Below, in pieces: positions 16,844-25,604 of a stretch of DNA of 64,000 nt. The DNA lies in assembly GCF_002868845.1 (NCBI RefSeq), contig NZ_PKUB01000006.1, positions 1-64,000 on the forward strand. Reading direction: 5' to 3'. The first letter of the stretch is position 1, and the number at the start of each line of letters is the position of its first letter. The stretch is from Desulfuromonas sp. Its GTDB lineage: Bacteria; Desulfobacterota; Desulfuromonadia; Desulfuromonadales; BM501. Below the pieces are notes generated by a model that saw nothing but the letters and a program-made list of their open reading frames with translations, ran no database searches and was not told where the DNA came from. The position numbers and the translations under genes are program-made.

Positions 16844-17017
16844 ATGGAAGGCTTTTTGAGGGAAATCGAACATTTCATCCGCGAGGAAAAGGGCGCTACG
16901 GCCGTCGAATATGCCATCATCGCCGCGGCTATCGCCGCAGTTATTGTCGCGATCGTTTGGACTATCGGGGGCAAAACGAGCGAGAACTTCAAATCTGTAA
17001 ACGAAAAAATCAAATAA
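16844..17017 (+). CDS. flp1: Flp/Fap-type pilin 1
   Basis: 57-residue class III prepilin, the structural subunit of the Tad pilus. A 17-residue leader ends in EEKG and is followed by ATAVEYAIIAAAIAAV. Cleavage after Gly17 by the CpaA peptidase would leave a 40-residue mature pilin with the conserved Glu5-Tyr6 pair. A single hydrophobic helix follows and the tail is hydrophilic. The ATG at 16844 follows AAGGAG; an upstream in-frame ATG at 16793 lacks a ribosome site and would add 17 unlikely residues. It is transcribed from its own strong promoter ahead of the second pilin. Confidence 0.9.
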   Translation: MEGFLREIEHFIREEKGATAVEYAIIAAAIAAVIVAIVWTIGGKTSENFKSVNEKIK

Positions 17018-17022
17018 TACCA

Positions 17023-17041
17023 GAGGGAACCGAGTTCCCTC
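17023..17041 (+). other. Hairpin directly after pilin 1
   Basis: GAGGGAAC, a CGA loop and GTTCCCTC form a perfect 8-bp stem starting five bases after the flp1 stop. There is no T run. Such hairpins often protect pilin mRNA 3' ends or reduce readthrough into the rest of the cluster. Confidence 0.5.
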
Positions 17042-17251
17042 CCCCGGTCCCCTTTCAGGTTGCCTTGTCCTTGCGGCGGATCGGGTCCGAGCAACCAGGC
17101 TGAACCAGTGACGATCCTTTTGGCGTCCAGAGGGGAACTCGACAAGGAGCAAAAGAATTTTTCAAAAAAGGCGCCGGGGGGAGAGGGACCCCATCTTTTT
17201 CGACCCGGCCTCGTTGCCGGACGAAATTTGTTGATTTTTCTTAACATTATC

Positions 17252-17279
17252 TTGACATAGATTTGTTGGGAGATACATT
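17252..17279 (+). promoter_or_regulatory. Promoter of the second Flp pilin gene
   Basis: TTGACA (17252-17257) and TACATT (17274-17279) spaced by 16 bases, 54 bases before the ATG. It suggests that the second pilin and the assembly genes can be expressed separately from pilin 1. Confidence 0.5.
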
Positions 17280-17332
17280 GAAACAAACGAACGGTGCCAT
17301 GCACACCCAACCCACAGGAAAGGAGACAAAAG

Positions 17333-17494
17333 ATGAGAACTTTCTGGGCATTTCTCAAGGAGGAAGAAGGAGCAACGGCCGTTGAGTACGGGATTATGGT
17401 TGCAGCGATTGCCGCGGTCATTGTCGCCGTCGTCTACACCATCGGCGGCAAAGTCAAAGCGGGCTTTGACACAGTCAATACCGAGATGGGCTAG
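17333..17494 (+). CDS. flp2: Flp/Fap-type pilin 2
   Basis: 53-residue prepilin related to the first. A 13-residue leader MRTFWAFLKEEEG is followed by ATAVEYGIMVAAIAAVIVAV; the predicted mature form is again 40 residues. The processing site and the Glu5-Tyr6 pair are kept, and the C-terminal tail (KVKAGFDTVNTEMG) differs from pilin 1. The ATG at 17333 follows AAAGGAGA, a leader very like that of pilin 1. The two genes look like a local duplication that has diverged mainly in leader and tail. Minor and major pilin roles cannot be assigned by eye. Confidence 0.9.
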   Translation: MRTFWAFLKEEEGATAVEYGIMVAAIAAVIVAVVYTIGGKVKAGFDTVNTEMG

Positions 17495-17533
17495 TCAATC
17501 AGCAGGGCATATGAAGATCACCCTTTAGGGCTC

Positions 17534-18193
17534 TTGAAATTGAAATCAAGCATCAAAGACATCCTTGGCATGGAAGACAGCACAATGGGGGAGAGGACTC
17601 GCCAGATACTGCCACGGTTCATCATGGGCTTGGCTGCAGCGGGCCTCTCCCTCTTCTTTCTCTTTGCCGAAAGGGGCGACATGCCCATCCTTTTGGCCTC
17701 TTCGTTTTTCTTAATGATCTGCCTGACAGACACGCTTTATGCAAAGATCCCCAACCTTCTGAACCTCGCCCTTGTCTTGGCGGGGGTCGGATTCAACGTC
17801 TGGGCGACAGGCCTTCCAGGCCTCCTCTTCTCCCTTGGAGGGTTGGCCTTGGGGCTCGGACTTCTCCTGCCCTTTTATTTAATGGGGGGGATGGGGGCCG
17901 GGGACGTGAAGGCCCTGGCAGCCCTCGGAGCCCTTATCGGCCCCTCGGACATCTTCCAGGTTTTCCTTTTGATGGCCATGTTCGGAGGCCTGATGGCGAT
18001 TGTCCACTACGCTCTCGCCCATAACTTAAGAAAAAAATGCGCCGCCGGGTGGCTCACCCTGCGAACCTTTTTCATAACCAGGGACATTGAATCCCTGAAA
18101 CCTGACCGCTCATCGGAAAAACTGCGTTTCCCTTATGCAGCGGCGATCGCCTTCGGTTTTTTCGCTTTTGTCCATTGGGGCGGTTTCTTTTGA
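17534..18193 (+). CDS. cpaA: Prepilin peptidase, CpaA/TadV family
   Basis: About 219-residue integral membrane aspartyl protease (A24 family) that cleaves the leaders of Flp pilins and of TadE-type pseudopilins. Both catalytic Asp motifs are present: LTDTLYAKIPN (Asp66) and GGMGAGDVKALAALG (Asp124). Several hydrophobic segments surround them. It lacks the N-terminal methylase domain of PilD, as expected for CpaA. The start is uncertain: TTG at 17534 or one of the ATGs at 17570 and 17585. It follows pilin 2 by 39 bases. Confidence 0.9.
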   Translation: MKLKSSIKDILGMEDSTMGERTRQILPRFIMGLAAAGLSLFFLFAERGDMPILLASSFFLMICLTDTLYAKIPNLLNLALVLAGVGFNVWATGLPGLLFSLGGLALGLGLLLPFYLMGGMGAGDVKALAALGALIGPSDIFQVFLLMAMFGGLMAIVHYALAHNLRKKCAAGWLTLRTFFITRDIESLKPDRSSEKLRFPYAAAIAFGFFAFVHWGGFF

Positions 18194-18341
18194 CGATCGA
18201 TTTGGCCGCTTGGCCCGAGGATTTACGCGGTGAAAGCTCATGCCGCATCCAATCCGGGCCGGGGCACTTTATTTCTTTTTCCTGATTTTTGGGGATTGAA
18301 ACTGGTCAGCTTTACCCAAAAGGCTCTGCGGAGGTAACAAG

Positions 18342-19196
18342 ATGAAGAAATACGGGACTGTAATCGCTCTTGGGGTGGCGGTGCTTTTCGGCGTAGTGGC
18401 GGTCATCCTGGCGAACCGATGGCTCGAGGCACGCACCCTGGAGGAACGGGTGGTGGTCAAAGAGTCCGTCCCCCTCACCAAGGTGGTCATCGCCACACAG
18501 GACCTCAACATCGGCAGCCGGTTGACGATGGACAAACTGGCTCTGGCCGACTGGCCCAAATCGAGCCTTCCTGCTGGGGCCTTTGAAAACCTCGAGGAGG
18601 TTGAGGGACGAATCACTGTAAGCAAAATGATCGCCGGCAACCCGGTGATGGCCTCCGGACTGGCCGGAGAGGGGGCGGGCGTCGGCCTCGTCGCTGTTAT
18701 CACGCACGGCAAGCGCGCCATGTCGATCAAGGTCGACGAAGTCGTCGGCGTGGGCGGGTTTATTCTTCCCCACACCTTCGTCGATGTCATCTCGGTGAAG
18801 AAAAATGGCAGCAGCAGCAACCAGACCGCCAAGACCATTCTTCAAAAAATCGAGGTCCTGGCCATTGCCCAGGAAACCTTTGCCGAGGACGGCAAGGCCC
18901 AGATCGTCCGCACCGTCACCCTGGAGGTGGACCCCAAGCAGGCTGAGAGACTGGCCCTCGCCACCAACGAGGGGAAGGTCCACCTGGTCCTGCGAAACCC
19001 CATCGAAGAGATCGCCGAGGCCCCCAAGCCAAAACCCGTGGCAAAAAAACGGGTCGCCAGAGTGGTGGCGCCGAAAGCCCTCAAGCCAAGAGTATACGTG
19101 CCCAAGCCCTCACCCCACGCGGTTGAGGTTATCCGCGGGACGAAGGGCATGGAAAAAATTGAATTCAAGAATGTCAATTCCGAGGAAAAACTTTAA
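18342..19196 (+). CDS. cpaB: Flp pilus assembly protein CpaB/RcpC
   Basis: 284-residue periplasmic protein anchored by one N-terminal transmembrane segment (residues 6-24). It has an SAF domain at about residues 45-110 (VVIATQDLNIGSRLTMDKLALADWP), followed by the family segment AMSIKVDEVVGVGGFILPHTFVDVI. CpaB works with the secretin in the outer-membrane channel of the Tad system. The C terminus after about residue 225 is Lys/Pro/Val rich and lower in complexity (PKPKPVAKKRVARVVAPK), probably a flexible or peptidoglycan-contacting tail. A 148-base gap without a gene precedes it. Confidence 0.92.
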   Translation: MKKYGTVIALGVAVLFGVVAVILANRWLEARTLEERVVVKESVPLTKVVIATQDLNIGSRLTMDKLALADWPKSSLPAGAFENLEEVEGRITVSKMIAGNPVMASGLAGEGAGVGLVAVITHGKRAMSIKVDEVVGVGGFILPHTFVDVISVKKNGSSSNQTAKTILQKIEVLAIAQETFAEDGKAQIVRTVTLEVDPKQAERLALATNEGKVHLVLRNPIEEIAEAPKPKPVAKKRVARVVAPKALKPRVYVPKPSPHAVEVIRGTKGMEKIEFKNVNSEEKL

Positions 19197-19214
19197 TCAC
19201 CCATGGAGGCCAAC

Positions 19215-20801
19215 ATGAACAACTGCCGGTGTGCAGCTCTCTGGAGGGGAATCCTGGTAGTGGCCATTCTCGGCCTGCTGTGCAGTCTCTCCTTAGCCGC
19301 CAACGTCGAGCGCAAAACCCTGGAGCTTAAAATGGGCGGGTCGGACCTGATCCAGACCAGCCACCCCTTCAAAAGGGTCTCCATTGCCAACCCCCAAATC
19401 GCCGACGTGGTGGTCCTGTCCCCGCGAGAGATCTACGTCTTCGGCAAAAAGGTCGGCTACACCAGCGTCATGCTCTGGGAGGAAGGCAGGGGACGAACCC
19501 TCCTCGACGTTGTCGTCGCCCTTGACCTCACCGCGCTCAAGCAGAAATTGCACGAACTCTACCCCGAGCAAAACATCGAGGTCTATGCCTCGGAGACGGG
19601 GGTCGTCCTGTCTGGAACCGTCTCCGGACCGGAGGTCATCGAGCAGGTCGTCCGCCTCACCCAGACCTTCCTGCCCAAAGAAGCTGAGGAAGAAGGGGAT
19701 ATGAAGGGAACGGGCCGATCGGAAGGAGTGGTGATCACCAACCTGCTCAAGGTCGGCGGGATTCAGCAGGTCATGCTCGAGGTCAAGTTTGCGGAGGTCA
19801 ACCGCAACTCCACCAAGGACTGGCAGGCCGCACTTGGCCTGGCGGGCCTGGGCAACGACTTTACCGGCGCGGTCGGCACCAGCGGCCTCCTCACTCCCAT
19901 CGAGGATGCCTTCGTCAATGCCTTCTTTCCCACCGCAGGCCAGCAGTCGGGCATCTTCGAGGGAGCCATCGACGGGCTGATCCAGAACCCGGGATCCCTC
20001 CTGCTCAACTTCGCAGGCAACACCCCCAACATGCTCATCAACATCGACAACTTCACCGCCTCCCTGAAGTTCCTCGAAGGCGAAGGCTTGGCCCGCACCC
20101 TCGCCGAACCGCACCTCGTCACCCAGACCGGTCAGGAGGCGAGTTTCCTGGCGGGGGGGGAATTTCCCATCCCCCTGGTTGACGACGACGGAAACCCGAC
20201 CGTGGAATTCAAGGAGTTCGGCGTGGGCCTGGTCTTTACGCCGGTGGTCCTGAGTGACGGGAAGATCAGCCTGCGCGTCGCCCCCAGCGTCTCTACGACA
20301 ACCGGAGACTCTTCGGTTACCATAAGCAATGGAGCGGCATCGATCACCGGAGGCGGCCAGGTTTTCTTCGTCCCCAGTCTCTCGACGCGCAAACTGGAGT
20401 CCACCGTCCAGCTCTATGACGGCCAGACCCTGGCCCTGGCGGGCCTGCTGCAGGACAACGTCCGGGAAACGGTCCGAAAAGTCCCGGGCCTGGGGGACAT
20501 CCCCATTCTCGGATCCCTCTTCCGCAGCACCAGCTACCTCCAGGAAAAGACCGACCTCCTGATCACGGTCACGCCTCACCTGGTCAAGCCTGTCAGAGAG
20601 GGCTCAATCCACTATCCCGGCGAAGATTTCCAGCCCCCCAATGGATACGAATTCTACCTGGAAGGCCGACTTGAAGGCAGAAGGGCGGCCGAGGGCAACA
20701 AGGGGACCCATCGACACAACTTCGCAAAACACCAGACGCAGGCCCAAAGGGCCGGCGGACTTGAAGGGGAATTCGGCCACCAACCGGTCCTGATCCAGTA
20801 A
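19215..20801 (+). CDS. cpaC: Tad secretin CpaC/RcpA
   Basis: 528-residue outer-membrane secretin of the Tad pilus. A signal peptide (ILVVAILGLLCSLSLAA) comes first, then the pilus/secretin N-terminal domain with IANPQIADVVVLSPREIYVFGKKVG. A BON-like segment follows (VYASETGVVLSGTVSGPEV). The secretin core is at about residues 310-470 and includes GGEFPIPL, VGLVFTPVVLSDGKI and the secretin signature VPGLGDIPILGSLFR. The ATG at 19215 is preferred because GGAGG lies 6 bases upstream; another ATG at 19203 lacks a site. It lies 18 bases after cpaB. Confidence 0.94.
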   Translation: MNNCRCAALWRGILVVAILGLLCSLSLAANVERKTLELKMGGSDLIQTSHPFKRVSIANPQIADVVVLSPREIYVFGKKVGYTSVMLWEEGRGRTLLDVVVALDLTALKQKLHELYPEQNIEVYASETGVVLSGTVSGPEVIEQVVRLTQTFLPKEAEEEGDMKGTGRSEGVVITNLLKVGGIQQVMLEVKFAEVNRNSTKDWQAALGLAGLGNDFTGAVGTSGLLTPIEDAFVNAFFPTAGQQSGIFEGAIDGLIQNPGSLLLNFAGNTPNMLINIDNFTASLKFLEGEGLARTLAEPHLVTQTGQEASFLAGGEFPIPLVDDDGNPTVEFKEFGVGLVFTPVVLSDGKISLRVAPSVSTTTGDSSVTISNGAASITGGGQVFFVPSLSTRKLESTVQLYDGQTLALAGLLQDNVRETVRKVPGLGDIPILGSLFRSTSYLQEKTDLLITVTPHLVKPVREGSIHYPGEDFQPPNGYEFYLEGRLEGRRAAEGNKGTHRHNFAKHQTQAQRAGGLEGEFGHQPVLIQ

Positions 20802-20816
20802 AGGAGGGAAACAGCC

Positions 20817-21086
20817 ATGAAAAAAGCGGCTTTGATCATCTCGGGAATTCTTCTTCTGGCAGGTTGCGCCCCCCTTGAAGAGGCCTATTACCTCGACCGT
20901 GAATACGGCCAAGCCAACCTTGACGCCCGCTCCCGGCAGGTCGCCTACCCCGATTACCGCTACGCGGGCAAGACCCCGCAAGGGACGGAGGGCATCGCGG
21001 CCGAGGAGATCATGAGCGTTCACAACAGCACTTTTGGGAAGGCGCCGGAACAGGTCAATGTTTTCCAGCTCGATATCGCAAGATAA
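20817..21086 (+). CDS. Small lipoprotein in the Tad cluster (pilotin candidate)
   Basis: 89-residue predicted lipoprotein: signal MKKAALIISGILLLAGC with lipobox LLAGC at residues 14-18, then a Tyr-rich hydrophilic stretch (PLEEAYYLDREYGQANLDA and VAYPDYRYAGKTP). It directly follows the secretin gene, where CpaD/TadF-type accessory lipoproteins are found. Its small size fits a secretin pilotin. There is no CpaD domain that I recognise. A strong AAAGGAGGG site precedes the ATG. Function inferred from position only. Confidence 0.7.
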   Translation: MKKAALIISGILLLAGCAPLEEAYYLDREYGQANLDARSRQVAYPDYRYAGKTPQGTEGIAAEEIMSVHNSTFGKAPEQVNVFQLDIAR

Positions 21087-21138
21087 TTCTTCTTGACCGT
21101 CCCGGACGTTATCCGCATCAGCAGAAACGGTTGAGCCT

Positions 21139-21567
21139 ATGAAAACACTAGCGAAAAAGAACAGTCAAAAAGGGGCGACCGCGGTTGAGTTCGCCCTCAT
21201 CCTGCCCTTTCTGCTCATCCTGGTTTTCGGGATCATCGAATTCGGGTGTTTCCTTTTCGACAAGGCGGTCATCACCAATGCCAGCCGGGAAGGGGCCAGG
21301 GCGGCCTGTGTTTACCAGGAACCGCGCATGCCCCTGGCCGAGATCAAAAACGTGGTCAACGGCTATCTCGGCGACAACCTGATAAGCTTCGGCCCCGGAT
21401 CCCACAAAAGCAGCACAGATCCTGTCGTTCCCGACTCCGTGGTCTCTGGAGATTACCTCAAAGTCACCGTTTCCTATCACTACGACTTTCTCCTTCTCCC
21501 TGCTTTCATCGGGTCCCTTGTCGGAGGCACCAACATTGTTGCCGAAACAAGCATGAGGGTTGAATAA
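21139..21567 (+). CDS. tadE: TadE-like pseudopilin
   Basis: 142-residue TadE/TadF-family minor pilin. The N terminus SQKGATAVEFALILPFLLI has the same G-ATAVE processing site as the Flp pilins, so CpaA should cleave it too. The hydrophobic helix runs through FGIIEFGCFLFDKAVI, followed by the family motif TNASREGARAA. The C-terminal part is a small globular domain. Its TAA stop overlaps the ATG of tadG by one base (TAATG), pointing to translational coupling. Confidence 0.9.
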   Translation: MKTLAKKNSQKGATAVEFALILPFLLILVFGIIEFGCFLFDKAVITNASREGARAACVYQEPRMPLAEIKNVVNGYLGDNLISFGPGSHKSSTDPVVPDSVVSGDYLKVTVSYHYDFLLLPAFIGSLVGGTNIVAETSMRVE

Positions 21568-23012
21568 TGCGATCCAGAAAGTCCGTCTCAAAAAACAAGC
21601 GTCTCCATTGCCTTGCCAGCCAAAAAGGCGCAGTCCTGGTTATCGTGCTGGTGGGCTTTTTTGCCTTCCTCGGGTTTACGGCCCTGGCCATCGACATCGG
21701 CCATCTCGCCGTGGTGGGCAACGAACTCCAGAACGCCGCCGACGCCGGAGCCCTTGCCGGCGCCGCCGACCTCTATTACCCGGAGGGCACTGTTCCGAAA
21801 AGCAAAGTCGGCACCGTCAACGACGACTCCAACAAAACGGCGTGGGAGACCGCCCTGAAAAACACCGCGGACGGGTCCGCCGTGGAGGTCAAAGACTACT
21901 CCACCAATAAGGCCGACGTCCAGAGGGGCCACTGGAACATGAAAACCCGGACCTTCACCCAGAGCGACGTCCTGGACCCGGTCAACCTTGCCGGAGCGAC
22001 CAAGGACGACCTCGACAAGATGGACGGCACCTACACCTTCCCGCCGGGTACGGGAAACAAACCGGTCTTCATCAACGCCGTCAAGGTCATCGCCCGCCGG
22101 GAAGCCACGCCGGCAAAATCCTTCTTCGCCGGCATTTTCGGCATTGACGGCTTTGCGCGGCAGAAGGACGCGATCGCGATCGTCGGCCCGGCCGGCCCGC
22201 CGGTGCAGGTGGACGTGCCCATCGTCATCTGCGAGGGCAGCCTGCGGGACGCGGACGGCAAATTAACCTGCAACCTGGGACGCCTGATCAACAGTTCGGA
22301 CAAAACCGACTCCAACACCGGGGCGTGGACCAACCTGTCCGAGGGCTGCGCGCAAAACTTTAATGCAAGCGACTTGAAAGACCTTATCGACTATCCCGAT
22401 CAATGCATCGAGGCGGACCGGAAGATCAGCACCGGGACATCCATCTCGACCGGCGGAGGACAGGTCCAGGGCCCCTTCGACTCCCTGCGGATGTGCGGAA
22501 GCTTTTTCAACCAGAAGGAGCTCTCCAAGGACCCCACCCTCGTGCAGGCGTCGGAACCCTGGGAGGTCAATGTCCCCGTCGTGGACTGTCGCGCGGACAC
22601 CTCCGACCCCGACAGCCCGGACCTGAAAAACCCCAGTGGCTGCATGGAGGTGATCGGGACCGTCACCATGGAAATCATCATGATAACCGACGTCTTTCCC
22701 GCGACCGCGGAAAAGAAATTCGAGGATCTGGTGCCGGTGATGGCCGGCTGCATTGACACGGGCGTTTTAGAGTGCACTTCAACCGCGGACGGCACCCTCT
22801 GGGATGGCTCGGCTTTTACCGGAGAGGATCGCTGGAACAGCTACGTGGACGCCTTTGACCTGGAGATCTCACCCGGTGTCCCCGCCACAGCGGACAACTA
22901 TTACCAGAAGGCGATCTACGCCAAGCCCGACTGCGAATTCAAACCCGAGGACAGCACCGTTGGCGGAACAATGTCCAACAAGCTTGCCAGGTTTCCTGTT
23001 CTGGTGAAGTAA
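21567..23012 (+). CDS. tadG: TadG-like pilus assembly protein with a Cys-rich domain
   Basis: 481-residue protein with an N-terminal Tad-like helix (GAVLVIVLVGFFAFLGFTALAIDIGHLA) and the conserved NELQNAADAGALAGA segment of TadG/TadE proteins. The remaining 400 or so residues are exported. They carry about ten Cys, mostly well spaced (VVDCRAD, GCMEVIG, MAGCIDTG and others), which suggests disulfides. No von Willebrand A MIDAS motif (DxSxS) was found, although many TadG proteins have one. It may anchor or cap the pilus or act as an adhesin. Coupled to tadE. Confidence 0.82.
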   Translation: MRSRKSVSKNKRLHCLASQKGAVLVIVLVGFFAFLGFTALAIDIGHLAVVGNELQNAADAGALAGAADLYYPEGTVPKSKVGTVNDDSNKTAWETALKNTADGSAVEVKDYSTNKADVQRGHWNMKTRTFTQSDVLDPVNLAGATKDDLDKMDGTYTFPPGTGNKPVFINAVKVIARREATPAKSFFAGIFGIDGFARQKDAIAIVGPAGPPVQVDVPIVICEGSLRDADGKLTCNLGRLINSSDKTDSNTGAWTNLSEGCAQNFNASDLKDLIDYPDQCIEADRKISTGTSISTGGGQVQGPFDSLRMCGSFFNQKELSKDPTLVQASEPWEVNVPVVDCRADTSDPDSPDLKNPSGCMEVIGTVTMEIIMITDVFPATAEKKFEDLVPVMAGCIDTGVLECTSTADGTLWDGSAFTGEDRWNSYVDAFDLEISPGVPATADNYYQKAIYAKPDCEFKPEDSTVGGTMSNKLARFPVLVK

Positions 23013-23050
23013 TTTCATGGCCTTAATTATCAATCCTGAAGGAAAGCAGT

Positions 23051-24229
23051 ATGGCGAAGGAACTCTCCATTGCAATCGACATCCCGGACCGCCGGCTGGC
23101 TAAATCGATCGAGGACCATCTCAAAAGCCTGGCCGACACCCTACTCTCCCGCCTGCCCGACCCTACGGAGGGTTCGGGGCACGGCCATGTGAAGGGCCAC
23201 CCCGACATCATCATTCTCGGGGAGAGCCCGGAGACAGGGGACCTCTTTACCCGATTACACCACCTCAAGAGTGAATACCCCGCGGCAGCGGTTTTCCTGA
23301 TGTCCACCGACCAGAGCCCGGAACACATCGTCGAGGCGATGAAAGCCGGAGTGTCCGAGTTCCTGGTTGCCCCCAGCAACCCGGCCAAGCTGACCGCCGC
23401 GGTGGAAGAGGTCCGCGCCAAACTGGCCAACGCCGGTAAAAGCGCCAAAGGGAACGCCTTTAGCTTTATCAGCGCAAAGGGCGGACTGGGCGCCACCGTC
23501 ATCGCCGTCAACTCCGCGACCGCCATGACCATGCGAAAGGACAACTCGGTTGCCTTCTGCGACATGAGCACCCAGTCGGGCGACGCCTCGGTGTTGCTGG
23601 ACATCGTCCCACAGACCACCATCATCGATATCTGTCTGAATTTCCACCGTCTGGATATCGCCTTTTTGAGGGGGGCCATGACAAAGAACAAAACCGGCCT
23701 CGACTTTCTGGCCGCCCCCCTCAACCCCGAAGAGTGCGAAAACATCTCCCCTGAGCACGTGGCCCGGATCATGGAACTGGCCAAAAAGCTCTACGACAAC
23801 GTGATCGTCGATTGCACCTCGATGTTCATCGACGACTCGACCGTGGAAGCCTTGAAGCTTTCCAAAAAGGTCTTCGTCGTCTCCGACCTTTCGGTTCCGG
23901 CGGTCCGCAACACGGCCCGCCTGATCCAGCTGATGAAAAAAGTCGGCATCGACCCGGGCAATATCGAAATCGTCATCAACCGCTATATCAAGGGAGGCGC
24001 GCTTTCCATCGAAGAGGTCGAGAGCACCCTCGAGAAGCATATTTTCTGGCTCTTCCCCAACGACTTCACCGACGTCGTTTCGTCCATCAACCGAGGCATC
24101 CCCCTGATCAAGTATCATCCAACAGCGCCATTTTCCAAAAACGTCGTGGACTTCGTCGACAAGATCCTGACTCCCGGCGCGAGCGGGGACTACCGGGGCA
24201 TCCGTGGGACATTCGGAAGAGCGATCTAG
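23051..24229 (+). CDS. cpaE: Tad pilus localisation ATPase CpaE/TadZ
   Basis: 392-residue protein with an N-terminal receiver-like domain (residues about 1-125, no proper phosphoacceptor set) and a C-terminal MinD/ParA-type ATPase domain. The deviant Walker A is FISAKGGLGATVIAVN. The signature lysine Lys143 is kept, but the P-loop Lys is Ala148. Downstream it has the DMSTQSGDASVLLDIV and VIVDCTSMFIDDSTVE segments. TadZ proteins mark the pole or site where the pilus is built, and their ATP site is often altered. It lies 38 bases after tadG and is followed by cpaF. Confidence 0.9.
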   Translation: MAKELSIAIDIPDRRLAKSIEDHLKSLADTLLSRLPDPTEGSGHGHVKGHPDIIILGESPETGDLFTRLHHLKSEYPAAAVFLMSTDQSPEHIVEAMKAGVSEFLVAPSNPAKLTAAVEEVRAKLANAGKSAKGNAFSFISAKGGLGATVIAVNSATAMTMRKDNSVAFCDMSTQSGDASVLLDIVPQTTIIDICLNFHRLDIAFLRGAMTKNKTGLDFLAAPLNPEECENISPEHVARIMELAKKLYDNVIVDCTSMFIDDSTVEALKLSKKVFVVSDLSVPAVRNTARLIQLMKKVGIDPGNIEIVINRYIKGGALSIEEVESTLEKHIFWLFPNDFTDVVSSINRGIPLIKYHPTAPFSKNVVDFVDKILTPGASGDYRGIRGTFGRAI

Positions 24230-24238
24230 GAGGACATC

Positions 24239-25594
24239 GTGGCATTCAGGGAAATGTTTTCAAAAAATCACCGCACCACCGACGCCGCCCCCCCAGCATC
24301 CACGGAAACGGGAAGGGACTACACCTCCTTTTATGATCTGAAGCATAAGATCCACGGCCGCCTCATCGAAGAGACCAACCTGGCCGCCCTCGACTCCATG
24401 GACCCGGCTGAAATCAAGACCGAGGTCGGCGGGGTGGTGGAATACTTCCTCCAGGAGGAGCAGGCCCTGCTCAACGAGGAGGAAAAACGCCAACTCATCG
24501 TAGAGGTCCTCAACGAGCTCATGGGCCTGGGGCCCATTGAGCCGTTTTTAAAGGATCCCACCATTTCCGACATCCTCTGCAATACCTACAAGGACATCTT
24601 TGTCGAGCGTTTCGGACTGCTGGAAAAGACCAGCGCCCGCTTTATCGACAACGCCCACCTGATGAACATCATAGACCGGATCATTTCGCGGGTGGGCCGG
24701 CGCATCGACGAATCGTCCCCGATGGTGGACGCCCGCCTCCCGGACGGGTCGAGGGTCAACGCCATCATTCCTCCCCTGGCCATCGACGGCCCGATCCTCT
24801 CCATCCGCCGATTCGCCGTCAACCCCCTGAAGATGCAAGACCTGGTCAACTACCGCACCCTCACACCCCAGATCGCTGAATTTCTCGCCGGATGCGTCAA
24901 GGCCAAGCTCAACATCATGATCTCCGGCGGCACCGGGGCCGGCAAGACAACCCTGCTCAACATCCTTTCGGGCTTTATACCGGCCAACGAGAGGATCGTC
25001 ACCATCGAGGATTCGGCCGAACTCCAGATGCAGCAACCGCACGTGGTCCGGCTGGAGACCCGACCTGCAAGCATCGAGGGGACGGGTACCGTCACCCAGA
25101 GGGACCTGGTTCGCAACAGCCTGAGGATGCGGCCCGACAGGATCATCATCGGCGAGGTCCGCGGCGCCGAGTCCTTCGACATGCTTCAGGCGATGAACAC
25201 CGGCCACGAGGGCTCTCTGACCACCATCCACGCCAACACCCCACGCGACTCCCTGACCCGGTTGGAATCGATGATTCTCATGACCGGAACCAACCTGCCG
25301 GAATCGGCCATGCGCTTCATGCTCTCATCGGCCCTCGACCTGATCATCCAGTCGACCCGCCTCACCGACGGCACACGCAAGGTCACCGCCATCAGCGAGG
25401 TGGTCGGGATGGAGGGAGAGGTCATCACCCTGCAGGACATCTTCGTGTTCGAGAAGAAGGGGGTGGACAAGGACGGCAAGGTGCTTGGCCGCTTCATGGC
25501 AACGGGAATCCGCCCGAAATTCGCGGACAGACTTGAACTGGCTGGCATCGAAGTCCCGGAAGATTTGTTCTCGATTGACAGGTATTACGAGTAG
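24239..25594 (+). CDS. cpaF: Tad pilus assembly ATPase CpaF/TadA
   Basis: 451-residue GspE/VirB11-superfamily ATPase that powers pilin polymerisation and retraction. It starts with GTG after AGGAGGACATC. The N-terminal domain has the family segment [22 protein letters not shown]. The catalytic core has Walker [14 protein letters not shown] (residues about 229-240), the Asp box [12 protein letters not shown], Walker [12 protein letters not shown] and the His box [14 protein letters not shown]. All catalytic residues are present. Nine bases separate it from cpaE. Confidence 0.96.
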   Translation: MAFREMFSKNHRTTDAAPPASTETGRDYTSFYDLKHKIHGRLIEETNLAALDSMDPAEIKTEVGGVVEYFLQEEQALLNEEEKRQLIVEVLNELMGLGPIEPFLKDPTISDILCNTYKDIFVERFGLLEKTSARFIDNAHLMNIIDRIISRVGRRIDESSPMVDARLPDGSRVNAIIPPLAIDGPILSIRRFAVNPLKMQDLVNYRTLTPQIAEFLAGCVKAKLNIMISGGTGAGKTTLLNILSGFIPANERIVTIEDSAELQMQQPHVVRLETRPASIEGTGTVTQRDLVRNSLRMRPDRIIIGEVRGAESFDMLQAMNTGHEGSLTTIHANTPRDSLTRLESMILMTGTNLPESAMRFMLSSALDLIIQSTRLTDGTRKVTAISEVVGMEGEVITLQDIFVFEKKGVDKDGKVLGRFMATGIRPKFADRLELAGIEVPEDLFSIDRYYE

Positions 25595-25604
25595 CGGAGG
25601 CAAA

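Noticed and set aside
16844-17494. Flp pilins as conductive nanowires
   Set aside because: They are class III Tad pilins. Nothing in the sequence (few aromatic residues, standard processing site) supports conductivity.
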